Positions 1-8,034 of a DNA stretch of 64,000 bases are shown here, piece by piece. The stretch is from positions 62,001 to 126,000 of the forward strand of contig JAEWQB010000020.1 of the NCBI GenBank assembly GCA_023460395.1, written 5' to 3'. The notes beneath the pieces were generated by a model. It was given only the letters and a program-made list of their open reading frames with translations. It was not told where the DNA came from and ran no database searches. Made by a program: the position numbers and the translations under genes. How positions within the stretch are numbered: the stretch's first letter is position 1; each line of letters starts with the position of its first letter. The stretch is from Pseudomonadota bacterium (lineage in GTDB: Bacteria > Desulfobacterota > Desulfovibrionia > Desulfovibrionales > Desulfovibrionaceae).

Positions 1-2
1 CA

Positions 3-1232
3 GCCGACTTCCAGATACTTGAATCCTCCCCTCTTTTCTCTGGGCTGGACGCAGGCACGCCATCCCGCGTGTGGATGTCTCACGGCGATAAGGTAAAAAC
101 CGCACCCGCCGGATTCTCCGTTATCGGACGCACCGCTACGTTGGATATCGCCGCCATGGCGGACGAATCCCGCCGGATATACGCGTTGCAGTTCCACCCG
201 GAAGTACACCACTCCGTCAACGGCACCCGCATACTTACGAACTTCTTGTTCGGCATTGCCGGCCTGAAGGCCGACTGGACCATGTCCGGCTTCATTGACA
301 GCGTCATTGAAGAAGTCCGGGCCACTGTGGGACCGGAAGGCAATGTGGTCTGCGGTCTTTCCGGGGGAATCGACTCCACGGTGGTAGCCGTGCTGCTGAA
401 CAAAGCCATAGGGCACAGATTGCACTGCATTTTCGTGGATAACGGCCTCATGCGCGCGCAGGAAGTGGAAGAAGTCGCCGGGTTCCTGCGCCAGCACTTC
501 GACCTGAATCTTACCGTGGTGGACGCCAGCGAGCGGTTCCTTTCCAAGCTCGCGGGCGTGGAAGACCCGGAACAAAAGCGAAAAATCATCGGCTACGAAT
601 TCATTGATGTCTTTGATACCGAAGCGGCCCGTATTGAAAACGTGGCCTACCTCGCGCAGGGCACTCTCTATCCCGATGTTATCGAGTCCATTTCGCACAA
701 AGGCCCCTCCGCCGTTATCAAAAGCCACCACAATGTGGGCGGTCTGCCGGAAACCATGAAGCTCAAGCTCATTGAGCCGTTGCGGGAGCTTTTCAAGGAC
801 GAAGTGCGCAAAGTCGCCGTGGAACTGGGCATGCCCGATTCCATCGTCTGGAGGCACCCCTTCCCCGGTCCGGGCCTTGCAATTCGCGTAATTGGCGAAA
901 TAACCCCCGGCAGACTGGAAATTCTCAGAAAAGCGGACAAGATCGTACAGAACGAGTTGACGGCATCGGGTTGGTATCGCAAAGTGTGGCAGGGATTTGC
1001 CGTGCTGCTGCCGCTGAAGACCGTGGGTGTAATGGGCGATGGTCGCACATACGAACACGTAATCGCCCTGCGCATCGTAGATAGCGTGGATGCCATGACG
1101 GCAGACTGGGTACGCATGCCCCCTGAAATACTGGAACGCATTTCCAGCCGCATTATCAACGAAGTTAAAGGCGTTAACCGCGTGGTGTACGATATCTCCT
1201 CGAAGCCACCGAGCACTATTGAATGGGAATAG
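3..1232 (+). CDS. guaA: GMP synthase (glutamine-hydrolysing), C-terminal part
   Basis: Converts XMP to GMP using ATP and glutamine in cytosolic purine synthesis. The gene enters from the left edge, so its start and most of the glutamine amidotransferase domain are missing; coding frame is open from base 3. Seen: the end of the amidotransferase domain with its catalytic-triad His and Glu (LQFHPEVHHS), then the ATP pyrophosphatase P-loop SGGIDST (about base 360), the conserved KSHHNVGGLP segment, and the C-terminal dimerisation domain ending in KPPSTIEWE, the canonical family C-terminus. The ATG at base 69 is internal, not a start. It is followed after 50 bases by the Tat genes. Identity is secure. 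Confidence 0.97.
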   Translation, partial: ADFQILESSPLFSGLDAGTPSRVWMSHGDKVKTAPAGFSVIGRTATLDIAAMADESRRIYALQFHPEVHHSVNGTRILTNFLFGIAGLKADWTMSGFIDSVIEEVRATVGPEGNVVCGLSGGIDSTVVAVLLNKAIGHRLHCIFVDNGLMRAQEVEEVAGFLRQHFDLNLTVVDASERFLSKLAGVEDPEQKRKIIGYEFIDVFDTEAARIENVAYLAQGTLYPDVIESISHKGPSAVIKSHHNVGGLPETMKLKLIEPLRELFKDEVRKVAVELGMPDSIVWRHPFPGPGLAIRVIGEITPGRLEILRKADKIVQNELTASGWYRKVWQGFAVLLPLKTVGVMGDGRTYEHVIALRIVDSVDAMTADWVRMPPEILERISSRIINEVKGVNRVVYDISSKPPSTIEWE

Positions 1233-1282
1233 CGCCATATCCCGCGCTCCCCTGACCGCAACCTTCAATCAGGCGAAACTGC

Positions 1283-1690
1283 ATGTTCGGCATCGGTACT
1301 ACAGAAATACTGGTCATTCTGGTTGTGGCCCTGATCGTTCTCGGCCCTAAAAGCTTGCCTAAAATTGCCCGGACTCTGGGCAAGGGCATGGCGGAATTCC
1401 GTCGTGTTTCCACAGACTTCCAGCGCACTATCAATACTGAAATTGCGATGGACGACCACGAGAAACGCAAAAAGGAAGCCTCCAAACGGCTTTTTGACGA
1501 GGAAGAGCCTCCGGCACCCCCAAAAAAGAAGTCCACTGCGGCAAAATCGACAAAATCCGGCAAGGCGGCAAAAGCCAAAACAGCCGGAACCGCCAAGGCT
1601 TCCGGGGATCTCGCCGTGGCACCCGATCCGGTTGCCGAAGGAACGGACTCTGTGACGAAATCTCCTTCCCCAACGGGTGAACAGGCATGA
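1283..1690 (+). CDS. tatB: Sec-independent translocase subunit TatA/TatB
   Basis: Membrane subunit of the twin-arginine translocase, which exports folded proteins. The 135-residue product has the family layout: a short N-terminus (MFGIGTTEIL, with a Glu at position 8 as in TatB), one membrane helix to about residue 20, the GPKSLP hinge, an amphipathic helix, then a Lys/Ala-rich disordered tail. Its stop overlaps the next start (ATGA at 1687-1690), so it is translationally coupled to tatC. Position directly before tatC and the long tail favour TatB over TatA, but this group often has one bifunctional protein, and no other TatA is in the window. A Tat substrate candidate lies at 58298-59410. 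Confidence 0.88.
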   Translation: MFGIGTTEILVILVVALIVLGPKSLPKIARTLGKGMAEFRRVSTDFQRTINTEIAMDDHEKRKKEASKRLFDEEEPPAPPKKKSTAAKSTKSGKAAKAKTAGTAKASGDLAVAPDPVAEGTDSVTKSPSPTGEQA

Positions 1691-3069
1691 GCGATCGCCC
1701 TAAGGAGACGCCGGAAACCGAAGACACTGTTTCCGCAGAACACGCCTCAAACGCTGCCGGTTCCCATACGGCGGCGGACTCCGGCATGACCGGAAAAGAC
1801 GCAGCATCCCTTTCCGGGGCGGCAGACGCCGCCCCGGAAGGGTCTTCTCTGCCTGTTCATCAGGGCGAAAACGCTTCCGACCAACTGGCACCCGCGGCAA
1901 CGGACGAAAGCGATGCCGGTTCAGAGAACACGGTTGCCCCCTCAGAGGTTGCCGCAGTTCCCACAGACGGCGATACCCCCACCGCGCCCGCTACCCCATC
2001 TAGTCCATTAAGCGATACGGATGTTCCCTTCCCTCCCCCTCCGTTTCCCTTTGAGACAGAGGATGCGGGGAACGGAGACGGAGGAACGGACGATTCCGAC
2101 AATGCGGACGCGCCAGAAGGTGCGCTTCCCGCTGTTCCCGGTGAAACCGCGCCTGCTGCCCAAACCGCGCCGGAAGACGAGGAAGACAGTGGCGAAGAGG
2201 AAGATGAGGACGAAGAGGACGAAGACGAATCGCCCATGACGCTCATCCAGCATCTGGATGAGCTGCGCCGCCGTCTCAAATATGTCGCCTTTGCAGCCAT
2301 CATCGGCTGTCTGGCCTGTTACGGATTTGCAGAACAGCTCTTCGCCCTGCTGGTCGCCCCCATGACACAGTTCATGCCCGCGGAAAGCCGCTTCATTTTC
2401 ACCGCCCCGCAGGAAGCGTTTGTCACCTACCTCAAGGTGTCGGCACTAGCTGGAATATTCCTCACCAGCCCGGTTATTTTTTATCAAATATGGTCATTTG
2501 TCGCCCCCGGACTCTATGAGGAAGAACGGCGATATATCATCCCCATCGCGCTGTGTTCGGCGATATTCTTCGTGTCCGGCGCGGCGTTTGGCTATTTTGT
2601 CGTTTTTCCCGCCGCCTTTGAATTTTTTATGAGCTTCAACACCGAGCATATTCAGGCCATGTTAAAACTGGATGAGTATCTTGGGTTCTCCATTAAGCTC
2701 TTGCTGGCCTTTGGGTTTGTGTTCGAAATGCCCCTGTTTGCGCTCATTTTGGGCCGTATCGGCCTCATTACCGCCGAAATGATGCGGCGGTGGCGGCGCT
2801 TTGCCGTGCTGGGCGCATTTATTGTGGGTGCTATACTCACGCCGCCGGACGTTTTCTCACAACTGCTAATGGCCGGTCCCCTGCTGGTGCTATACGAGTT
2901 GTCCATCATCCTTGTTGCCTCGTTCGGTCGCAAAAGAGCCGAACCTGAGGACGAGGAAGAGGACGAAGAAGAGGACGAGGATAACGACGAAACGACTGAC
3001 GGCGACGACTCCGCCGAAACCGATCAGAACGCCCGGACAGACAGCGCCCCCCGTGGCGGTGCCGCCTAA
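1687..3069 (+). CDS. tatC: Twin-arginine translocase TatC with long acidic extensions
   Basis: Core receptor of the Tat system that recognises twin-arginine signal peptides. The recognisable TatC starts near residue 184 (MTLIQHLDELRRRL, containing the family HLxELR signature) and has six membrane segments to about residue 415. Ahead of it lie about 183 residues rich in Ala, Pro, Glu and Asp, ending in an almost purely acidic run; a second acidic tail of about 45 residues follows the last helix. Typical TatC is about 250 residues; this one is 460. An in-frame ATG at 2236 would give a normal-length protein, but the ATGA overlap with tatB supports the long start. The extension is low-complexity and could be poorly conserved even among relatives. 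Confidence 0.92.
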   Translation: MSDRPKETPETEDTVSAEHASNAAGSHTAADSGMTGKDAASLSGAADAAPEGSSLPVHQGENASDQLAPAATDESDAGSENTVAPSEVAAVPTDGDTPTAPATPSSPLSDTDVPFPPPPFPFETEDAGNGDGGTDDSDNADAPEGALPAVPGETAPAAQTAPEDEEDSGEEEDEDEEDEDESPMTLIQHLDELRRRLKYVAFAAIIGCLACYGFAEQLFALLVAPMTQFMPAESRFIFTAPQEAFVTYLKVSALAGIFLTSPVIFYQIWSFVAPGLYEEERRYIIPIALCSAIFFVSGAAFGYFVVFPAAFEFFMSFNTEHIQAMLKLDEYLGFSIKLLLAFGFVFEMPLFALILGRIGLITAEMMRRWRRFAVLGAFIVGAILTPPDVFSQLLMAGPLLVLYELSIILVASFGRKRAEPEDEEEDEEEDEDNDETTDGDDSAETDQNARTDSAPRGGAA

Positions 3070-3091
3070 CCCGTAGCGGACAAGGACCACC

Positions 3092-3685
3092 ATGACGCAA
3101 CGCATTGCCACCGTTTCGCGAAAAACCGCAGAAACCGCAGTTCAACTCAGTTTGAACGTGGATGGTTCTGGCTCCGTGGACGTAAAAACAGGCTGGGGAT
3201 TTGCCGACCACATGCTCACCCTCACGGCCTTTTGGGCCGGGTTTGACCTCTCCCTGACCTGTGAAGGCGACCTCCACGTAGACGCGCACCACACGCTGGA
3301 AGATGTGGGCCTGTGTCTGGGACAGGCGCTGGCCACCTGCCTTGCGGACAAAAACGGCATGCACCGGGTGGGCTTTGCCAAGGTTCCCATGGACGAGGCA
3401 ATGGCGGAAGTCAATGTGGACATTTCGGGCCGTCCCTACCTTGTCTATCGCAATGACGAGATCTTACCCCCGGTCATCGCGGGGGATGAATGTGATTTAT
3501 GGCGGGAGTTTTTTAAGTCTGTGGCTTTCGCGGCGAAAATAACCATGCACATTTCCTTCCTCTATGGTAAAAATGGGCATCATCTTCTTGAGTCCGCGTG
3601 TAAGGGACTTGGGTTGGCCCTCCGCATGGCCGCGCAGCGCGACCGTGCCACACTGCTCAGTACCAAAGGGAGCATCGACGCATGA
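3092..3685 (+). CDS. hisB: Imidazoleglycerol-phosphate dehydratase
   Basis: Sixth step of histidine synthesis: dehydrates imidazole glycerol phosphate to imidazole acetol phosphate. The 197-residue protein is the monofunctional dehydratase, without the N-terminal histidinol-phosphatase domain of the enteric fusion. Manganese-binding motifs are visible: DHMLTL, the DAHHTLED motif near residue 58-65, and the matching C-terminal region. Its stop overlaps the start of the following lipoprotein gene (bases 3682-3685), and hisA comes next, so tatB-tatC-hisB-lipoprotein-hisA looks like one transcription unit. The missing phosphatase activity could come from the PHP-type gene at 33663-34484. Confidence 0.95.
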   Translation: MTQRIATVSRKTAETAVQLSLNVDGSGSVDVKTGWGFADHMLTLTAFWAGFDLSLTCEGDLHVDAHHTLEDVGLCLGQALATCLADKNGMHRVGFAKVPMDEAMAEVNVDISGRPYLVYRNDEILPPVIAGDECDLWREFFKSVAFAAKITMHISFLYGKNGHHLLESACKGLGLALRMAAQRDRATLLSTKGSIDA

Positions 3686-4329
3686 AAAATGCCTTTCGTT
3701 ATCGCCGCATCGTCCTTCTCATACTCTGCGCCGTAGCTCTGGCGGGTTGTCAAAAACCGCAACAAGGCCCGACTCCGCTACCGGAGTATACCATTGGCGT
3801 GGCTGAATTCACGCAACCCGCTCACAAGTGGGATCTGCTGGCTGGATATATTCCTGAAAACCAGCCCAAATTGGACGAAACCGTGCTGCGAGATCTGGAC
3901 GCATCGTTCCAAACGTTGCTACAGCAGGAAACCACGCGGGAATACACGAGTTACGGGGCGAGCGCCCGCTGCCTTGAGCTAGACATGCACAGCAGCACCA
4001 GCAGCACCACCGCACTGGAAAAATGGATAAACGTGGGCCTCTGCATGCAGGTGGATTTGCTCCTCGTCCCGCAGATTCTTTCGTGGAAAGAACGCGATGG
4101 TGGAGAAATGGGCGCATTCCACCCCGCCTCCGTAGCCATGGACATCTTTGTCATCGATGTGCGCAACGAACGCGCCCTCTCCCGTTTTCACTTTGAGGAA
4201 ACGCAGGAAAGTCTCACCAACAACCTCATGAACATCAGCAAGTTCGTGGAACGCAAGGGCAAGTGGATAACCCCACTGCAACTCGCGGAAGAAGGCATGC
4301 GCAAAGGCATCAAGGAGCTGGGGCTGTGA
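3682..4329 (+). CDS. Conserved lipoprotein between hisB and hisA
   Basis: A 215-residue protein with a clear lipoprotein signal: basic N-terminus, hydrophobic core (VLLILCAVALAG) and lipobox LAGC with Cys at about residue 23. The remainder has no motif I can assign; it is mixed alpha/beta with YTIGVAEFTQP after the signal. It overlaps hisB by an ATGA at its start and hisA by a GTGA at its end, so it is translationally tied to two histidine genes although a lipid-anchored envelope protein has no obvious part in histidine synthesis. The same arrangement is, from memory, common in Desulfovibrio. Confidence 0.85.
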   Translation: MKNAFRYRRIVLLILCAVALAGCQKPQQGPTPLPEYTIGVAEFTQPAHKWDLLAGYIPENQPKLDETVLRDLDASFQTLLQQETTREYTSYGASARCLELDMHSSTSSTTALEKWINVGLCMQVDLLLVPQILSWKERDGGEMGAFHPASVAMDIFVIDVRNERALSRFHFEETQESLTNNLMNISKFVERKGKWITPLQLAEEGMRKGIKELGL

Positions 4330-5069
4330 TCATTTTCCCCGCAGTGGATATTAAAGGTGGGCAAGCCGTACGCCTGAAGCAAGGGCGGGCGCATGAAGAA
4401 ACCGTATTTTCCTCCGACCCGGTGTCCATGGCGCGCCAATGGCAGGACGAGGGCGGACGCTGGCTGCATGTGGTCGATCTGGACGGTGCGTTTTCCGGCG
4501 AGCCTGTGAACCATAATCTGGTACGCCGCATCTGTTCCGGCATCGACATTCCCGTGCAGTTAGGCGGGGGAATCCGCGACATAGCCACCGCCAGAGCCTA
4601 TCTGGACGCGGGAGTCTCCCGCCTGATTATCGGCACCATGGCCCTGAGCGAACCAGACCTGTTCGCCCGCCTGTGTGAGACGTTTCCGGGGCGCATCGGT
4701 GTTTCGCTGGATGCCGAAGGCGGACGCCTGCGCACCAAGGGCTGGGTGGAAGACACGGGCCTTTCCGTTTACGATGTGCTGCCTCGGCTGGTTGATCAGG
4801 GTGCGGCCTTCATCATCTACACGGATATCGACCGCGACGGCATGCAAACCGGCGTCAATGTGTCCGCTCTTAAGGCGCTGGCGGAAGCCTCTCCCGTGCC
4901 GGTTATCGCCGCTGGCGGCGTAGCCACGCTGGACGACGTGAAGGCGCTGTATCCCCTGAGCCGCACCGCCAGCCTAGAAGGGGCCATCTCTGGTCGGGCC
5001 ATCTATACCGGCACGCTCAACCTGCGTGAAGCCATGAACTGGATAGCCGAGCAGGAAGAGCACGCCTAA
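4326..5069 (+). CDS. hisA: Phosphoribosylformimino-5-aminoimidazole carboxamide ribotide isomerase
   Basis: Fourth step of histidine synthesis, an Amadori isomerisation in a TIM barrel. The start is GTG at 4326, overlapping the previous stop (GTGA), which gives the canonical N-terminus MIIFPAVDIKGGQAVRL; an upstream in-frame ATG at 4263 would add unrelated residues and is rejected. Visible motifs: the catalytic Asp in PAVDIKGG, GGGIRD (phosphate binding), the second catalytic Asp in YTDIDRDGM, and AAGGVATLDD (second phosphate site). Length of 247 residues is normal. Last gene of the tat-his unit. Confidence 0.95.
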   Translation: MIIFPAVDIKGGQAVRLKQGRAHEETVFSSDPVSMARQWQDEGGRWLHVVDLDGAFSGEPVNHNLVRRICSGIDIPVQLGGGIRDIATARAYLDAGVSRLIIGTMALSEPDLFARLCETFPGRIGVSLDAEGGRLRTKGWVEDTGLSVYDVLPRLVDQGAAFIIYTDIDRDGMQTGVNVSALKALAEASPVPVIAAGGVATLDDVKALYPLSRTASLEGAISGRAIYTGTLNLREAMNWIAEQEEHA

Positions 5070-5186
5070 GCCCTACCTGTTCCTCCGCAGGCTCAATGCC
5101 TGTGACACACGAGCCACACCACATGACGGTCGCACAGACCGCTCTGATTTGGTGAGAACCGGTGAAAACCGGCATGGACATGCAGC

Positions 5187-5684
5187 ATGCGTATTGATCT
5201 GAACGAACTTGCCAGCCGTCACCCCTTGTTTTCCCGTCTGACCGGGCAGGTGATCTGGCTCCTGTTTGAAGAACACAAGGCCTCGCAGGAAGACATTGAC
5301 GCCTTTATGGAACACTATCTCGCATGGCGTGCTGAGCAACTGGGCGTGATGGCCGGGCTGGAAGCCAACCGGGGTGCCTATCTGCGCATAACCACCGATC
5401 CTCCTACAGACGGGTTAGCCACAGATGGCTACATTGCGTCCCGGCCTCCGTGCAAGCACTGCCGTTCGCTGAACGGAGCCATCCTTCCGGCATCGCATCC
5501 CGATGTCATCCGCTGTCTGCCGCCCTTCGCTCTTGGCTGTCGGTGCCGCGCGGAGCTTATCACAGCGGACCGCATCCCGGAAAATGCTCCCCTCATTTTT
5601 TCCTGCGAAATGCCACGCCGCGAACTGTACTGCACAAGCGAGTGGATATTTTCCGTTCCATGGGCCAAGCGGCGCAAACCTTAG
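5187..5684 (+). CDS. Small Cys-rich protein with SPP1 gp7-like motif
   Basis: Unrecognised 165-residue protein. The first 90 residues are helical and charged with no signature. The C-terminal half has a spaced Cys pattern, CKHCRSLNGAILP followed 20-odd residues later by PPFALGCRCRAEL. This resembles the C-terminal motif of SPP1 gp7 / Mu gpF minor head proteins (C..L.G......PP.H.NCRC), though much shorter and with Gly instead of the usual His-Pro-Asn before the last Cys pair. It could equally be an unrelated zinc-binding protein. It sits alone between hisA and recQ, 117 bases after hisA, and is the only hint of a virus-like protein in this stretch. Confidence 0.6.
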   Translation: MRIDLNELASRHPLFSRLTGQVIWLLFEEHKASQEDIDAFMEHYLAWRAEQLGVMAGLEANRGAYLRITTDPPTDGLATDGYIASRPPCKHCRSLNGAILPASHPDVIRCLPPFALGCRCRAELITADRIPENAPLIFSCEMPRRELYCTSEWIFSVPWAKRRKP

Positions 5685-5737
5685 TGTCCTTCACGGGCGC
5701 TGTCCTTCCGCGCTCCAAAACTCCGTAGCCGCACTCC

Positions 5738-8026
5738 ATGCCTGAACATAGTACCGCCTTGCCAGACAACCACCTTCCATCAGCCGGGGCTTCCAACCCC
5801 ACCGCACTGGATATTCTCCGCACAGTTTACGGCTACCACGCATTTCAGGGACGGCAAGCGGAGGTCATCCGGCATGTGGCATCCGGCGGCGACGCGCTTG
5901 TGCTCATGCCCACAGGCGGCGGCAAATCGCTTTGCTACCAAATTCCCGCAATGCTCAGACCGGGCACGGGAATTGTCATCTCCCCGCTCATCGCGTTGAT
6001 GCAGGATCAGGTGAGCAGTCTCACACAAATGGGCGTCCGCGCGGCATGTTTGAATTCCGCTCTTCCCGCCGCCGAGCAACGCGCTGTGGAAGCCCGCCTG
6101 CGTGGCGGAGATCTGGACCTTCTCTATGTGGCACCAGAGCGGCTGCTCACTCCCACATTCATGAATGTGATCCGTTCAGTGCCCCTTGCCCTGTTTGCCA
6201 TTGACGAAGCACATTGCGTCTCCCAATGGGGCCACGATTTTCGCCCAGAATACACCCGGCTGGATGTGCTGTGCCGGGAGTTTCCCCACATCCCTCGCCT
6301 AGCCCTCACCGCCACGGCGGACACGCCCACCCGCCGCGATATAGTGGAGCAACTGCAACTCCAGCAGGCAACCGTTTTCGCTACGGGCTTTGACCGCCCC
6401 AATATTAGCTATTCCGTGGTCCGCAAAGAACGCGGAACAGAACAGCTCATCCGGTTTATCAGGCACCGGCATGCGGGAGAATCGGGCATCGTCTACCGTA
6501 TTTCCCGAAAAAAAGTTGAGGAAACAGCGGAGCAGCTTCAGGAAAGCGGTATCCCCGCACTGCCCTATCACGCAGGCATGACAGCCATTCAGCGTAGCCA
6601 CAATCAGGAACGCTTCATGCGCGAAGAAGGGCTGGTCATGGTGGCTACCGTGGCCTTTGGCATGGGGGTGGACAAACCCAATGTCCGCTTTGTCGCACAC
6701 TTAGAGCCGCCCAGAAGTTTGGAAGCGTACCACCAAGAAACAGGACGGGCCGGGCGCGACGGCCTACCCGCCGAGGCCTTTCTCACATATGGACTCGCAG
6801 ATGTGGTGCAGCTACGCCGCATGATCGGCACACCGGAAACCAACAGCCGGGCCTTTGTGGAACACCACAAGTTCAACGCGTTGCTGGGGTTTCTGGAAAC
6901 TACAGGGTGCCGCCGGAACGCCCTGCTGGGCTACTTCGGCGAACCGCGTTCCACCCCGTGCGATAATTGCGACACGTGCCTCTCTCCGCCGGAGACGTGG
7001 GACGGCAGCGTTGCCGCGCAAAAAGCGCTTTCCGCCGTATACCGCACCGGGCAGCGCTTTGGGGTGGCACACCTTACAGATATTCTCATGGGAAAACTTA
7101 CCCGGCGAATAACCGACCACGAGCACAACACGCTGAAAACCTTCGGGTGTGGACGCGAACTTGCCAAGGACACATGGAAGTCCGTCTTCCGCCAGTTGGT
7201 GGCTGCCGGAGTGCTGGATGTGGATATGGACGGGCACGGGAACCTGACCCTTAACGCCGCCAGTTGGAGCGTCTTGCGCGGAGAGCAGTCAGTGCGCCTG
7301 CGCCGGGATACGGGAGGCCCTGCCGGAATTGCCCCGTCGTCGCCCATGGTTGAAGAAGAACTGCATGCGGTTCTGGCGCACCCGGACTCCGAGGCGCTTC
7401 TCCAAACCTTGCGCAGCGAACGGCTGCGTTTGGCAGAGGAACAGGATGTTCCCCCCTACGCTATTTTCCCGGATAAAACACTCATGGAGATGGTGGCCTA
7501 TCGCCCCGCCACACTTGATGCCATGAGTAATCTCTATGGTGTGGGACAGGCCAAGCTCGCAATGTACGGACAAGGTTTTCTGGATATCATGGCAGGGCAT
7601 CAGGCCCGAAACGGACTCCCGGACAATCTGCCCAAGCTTACCCCGCCGCAGCGTAGCGAAGAACGCAAAAAGCGCCGCGAATCCGCACTCCGCCGGGGTA
7701 TGACGGACACCATACGCGCGTCGGTCGAGCTATTTCGGGATGGGAATACTGTGGGCAGCATTGCCCGCGACCGCAATCTGACACCAGACACCATTTACAA
7801 ACATCTGGCACAGGCCATTGCCTTGCGGGAGCTTACAGCTCAGGACGTTGTGCGGGATATTCCGGCGGATGCCGTAGGGACTATACACGAGGCCATCGGC
7901 ACGGCTGTTGCCGCCGGGCGGGGCATGGGCGGGGCCTTTGAGGCACTGCAAGGACGCTACCCCCACGGTCTGCTGCGCTGCATAGCCACCGAGTTGCGCA
8001 CCAGTAGCGGAGACGAAGACTGGTAG
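5738..8026 (+). CDS. recQ: ATP-dependent DNA helicase RecQ
   Basis: 3'-5' superfamily 2 helicase for recombination and fork repair. Order of domains in 762 residues: helicase with Walker A TGGGKSLCYQIP (about residue 60), DEAH box with aromatic loop DEAHCVSQWGHDFRPEY (about 155), motif VI QETGRAGRDG (about 340); RecQ zinc-binding region with CDNCDTC; winged-helix RQC; HRDC (about 540-620); and a C-terminal helix-turn-helix of the HTH_40 type (about 650-700, SIARDRNLTPDTIYKHL). The zinc Cys set and all helicase motifs are intact. It converges on the GGDEF-EAL gene with only 8 bases between stops. Confidence 0.96.
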   Translation: MPEHSTALPDNHLPSAGASNPTALDILRTVYGYHAFQGRQAEVIRHVASGGDALVLMPTGGGKSLCYQIPAMLRPGTGIVISPLIALMQDQVSSLTQMGVRAACLNSALPAAEQRAVEARLRGGDLDLLYVAPERLLTPTFMNVIRSVPLALFAIDEAHCVSQWGHDFRPEYTRLDVLCREFPHIPRLALTATADTPTRRDIVEQLQLQQATVFATGFDRPNISYSVVRKERGTEQLIRFIRHRHAGESGIVYRISRKKVEETAEQLQESGIPALPYHAGMTAIQRSHNQERFMREEGLVMVATVAFGMGVDKPNVRFVAHLEPPRSLEAYHQETGRAGRDGLPAEAFLTYGLADVVQLRRMIGTPETNSRAFVEHHKFNALLGFLETTGCRRNALLGYFGEPRSTPCDNCDTCLSPPETWDGSVAAQKALSAVYRTGQRFGVAHLTDILMGKLTRRITDHEHNTLKTFGCGRELAKDTWKSVFRQLVAAGVLDVDMDGHGNLTLNAASWSVLRGEQSVRLRRDTGGPAGIAPSSPMVEEELHAVLAHPDSEALLQTLRSERLRLAEEQDVPPYAIFPDKTLMEMVAYRPATLDAMSNLYGVGQAKLAMYGQGFLDIMAGHQARNGLPDNLPKLTPPQRSEERKKRRESALRRGMTDTIRASVELFRDGNTVGSIARDRNLTPDTIYKHLAQAIALRELTAQDVVRDIPADAVGTIHEAIGTAVAAGRGMGGAFEALQGRYPHGLLRCIATELRTSSGDEDW

Positions 8027-8034
8027 CGGGCAAA

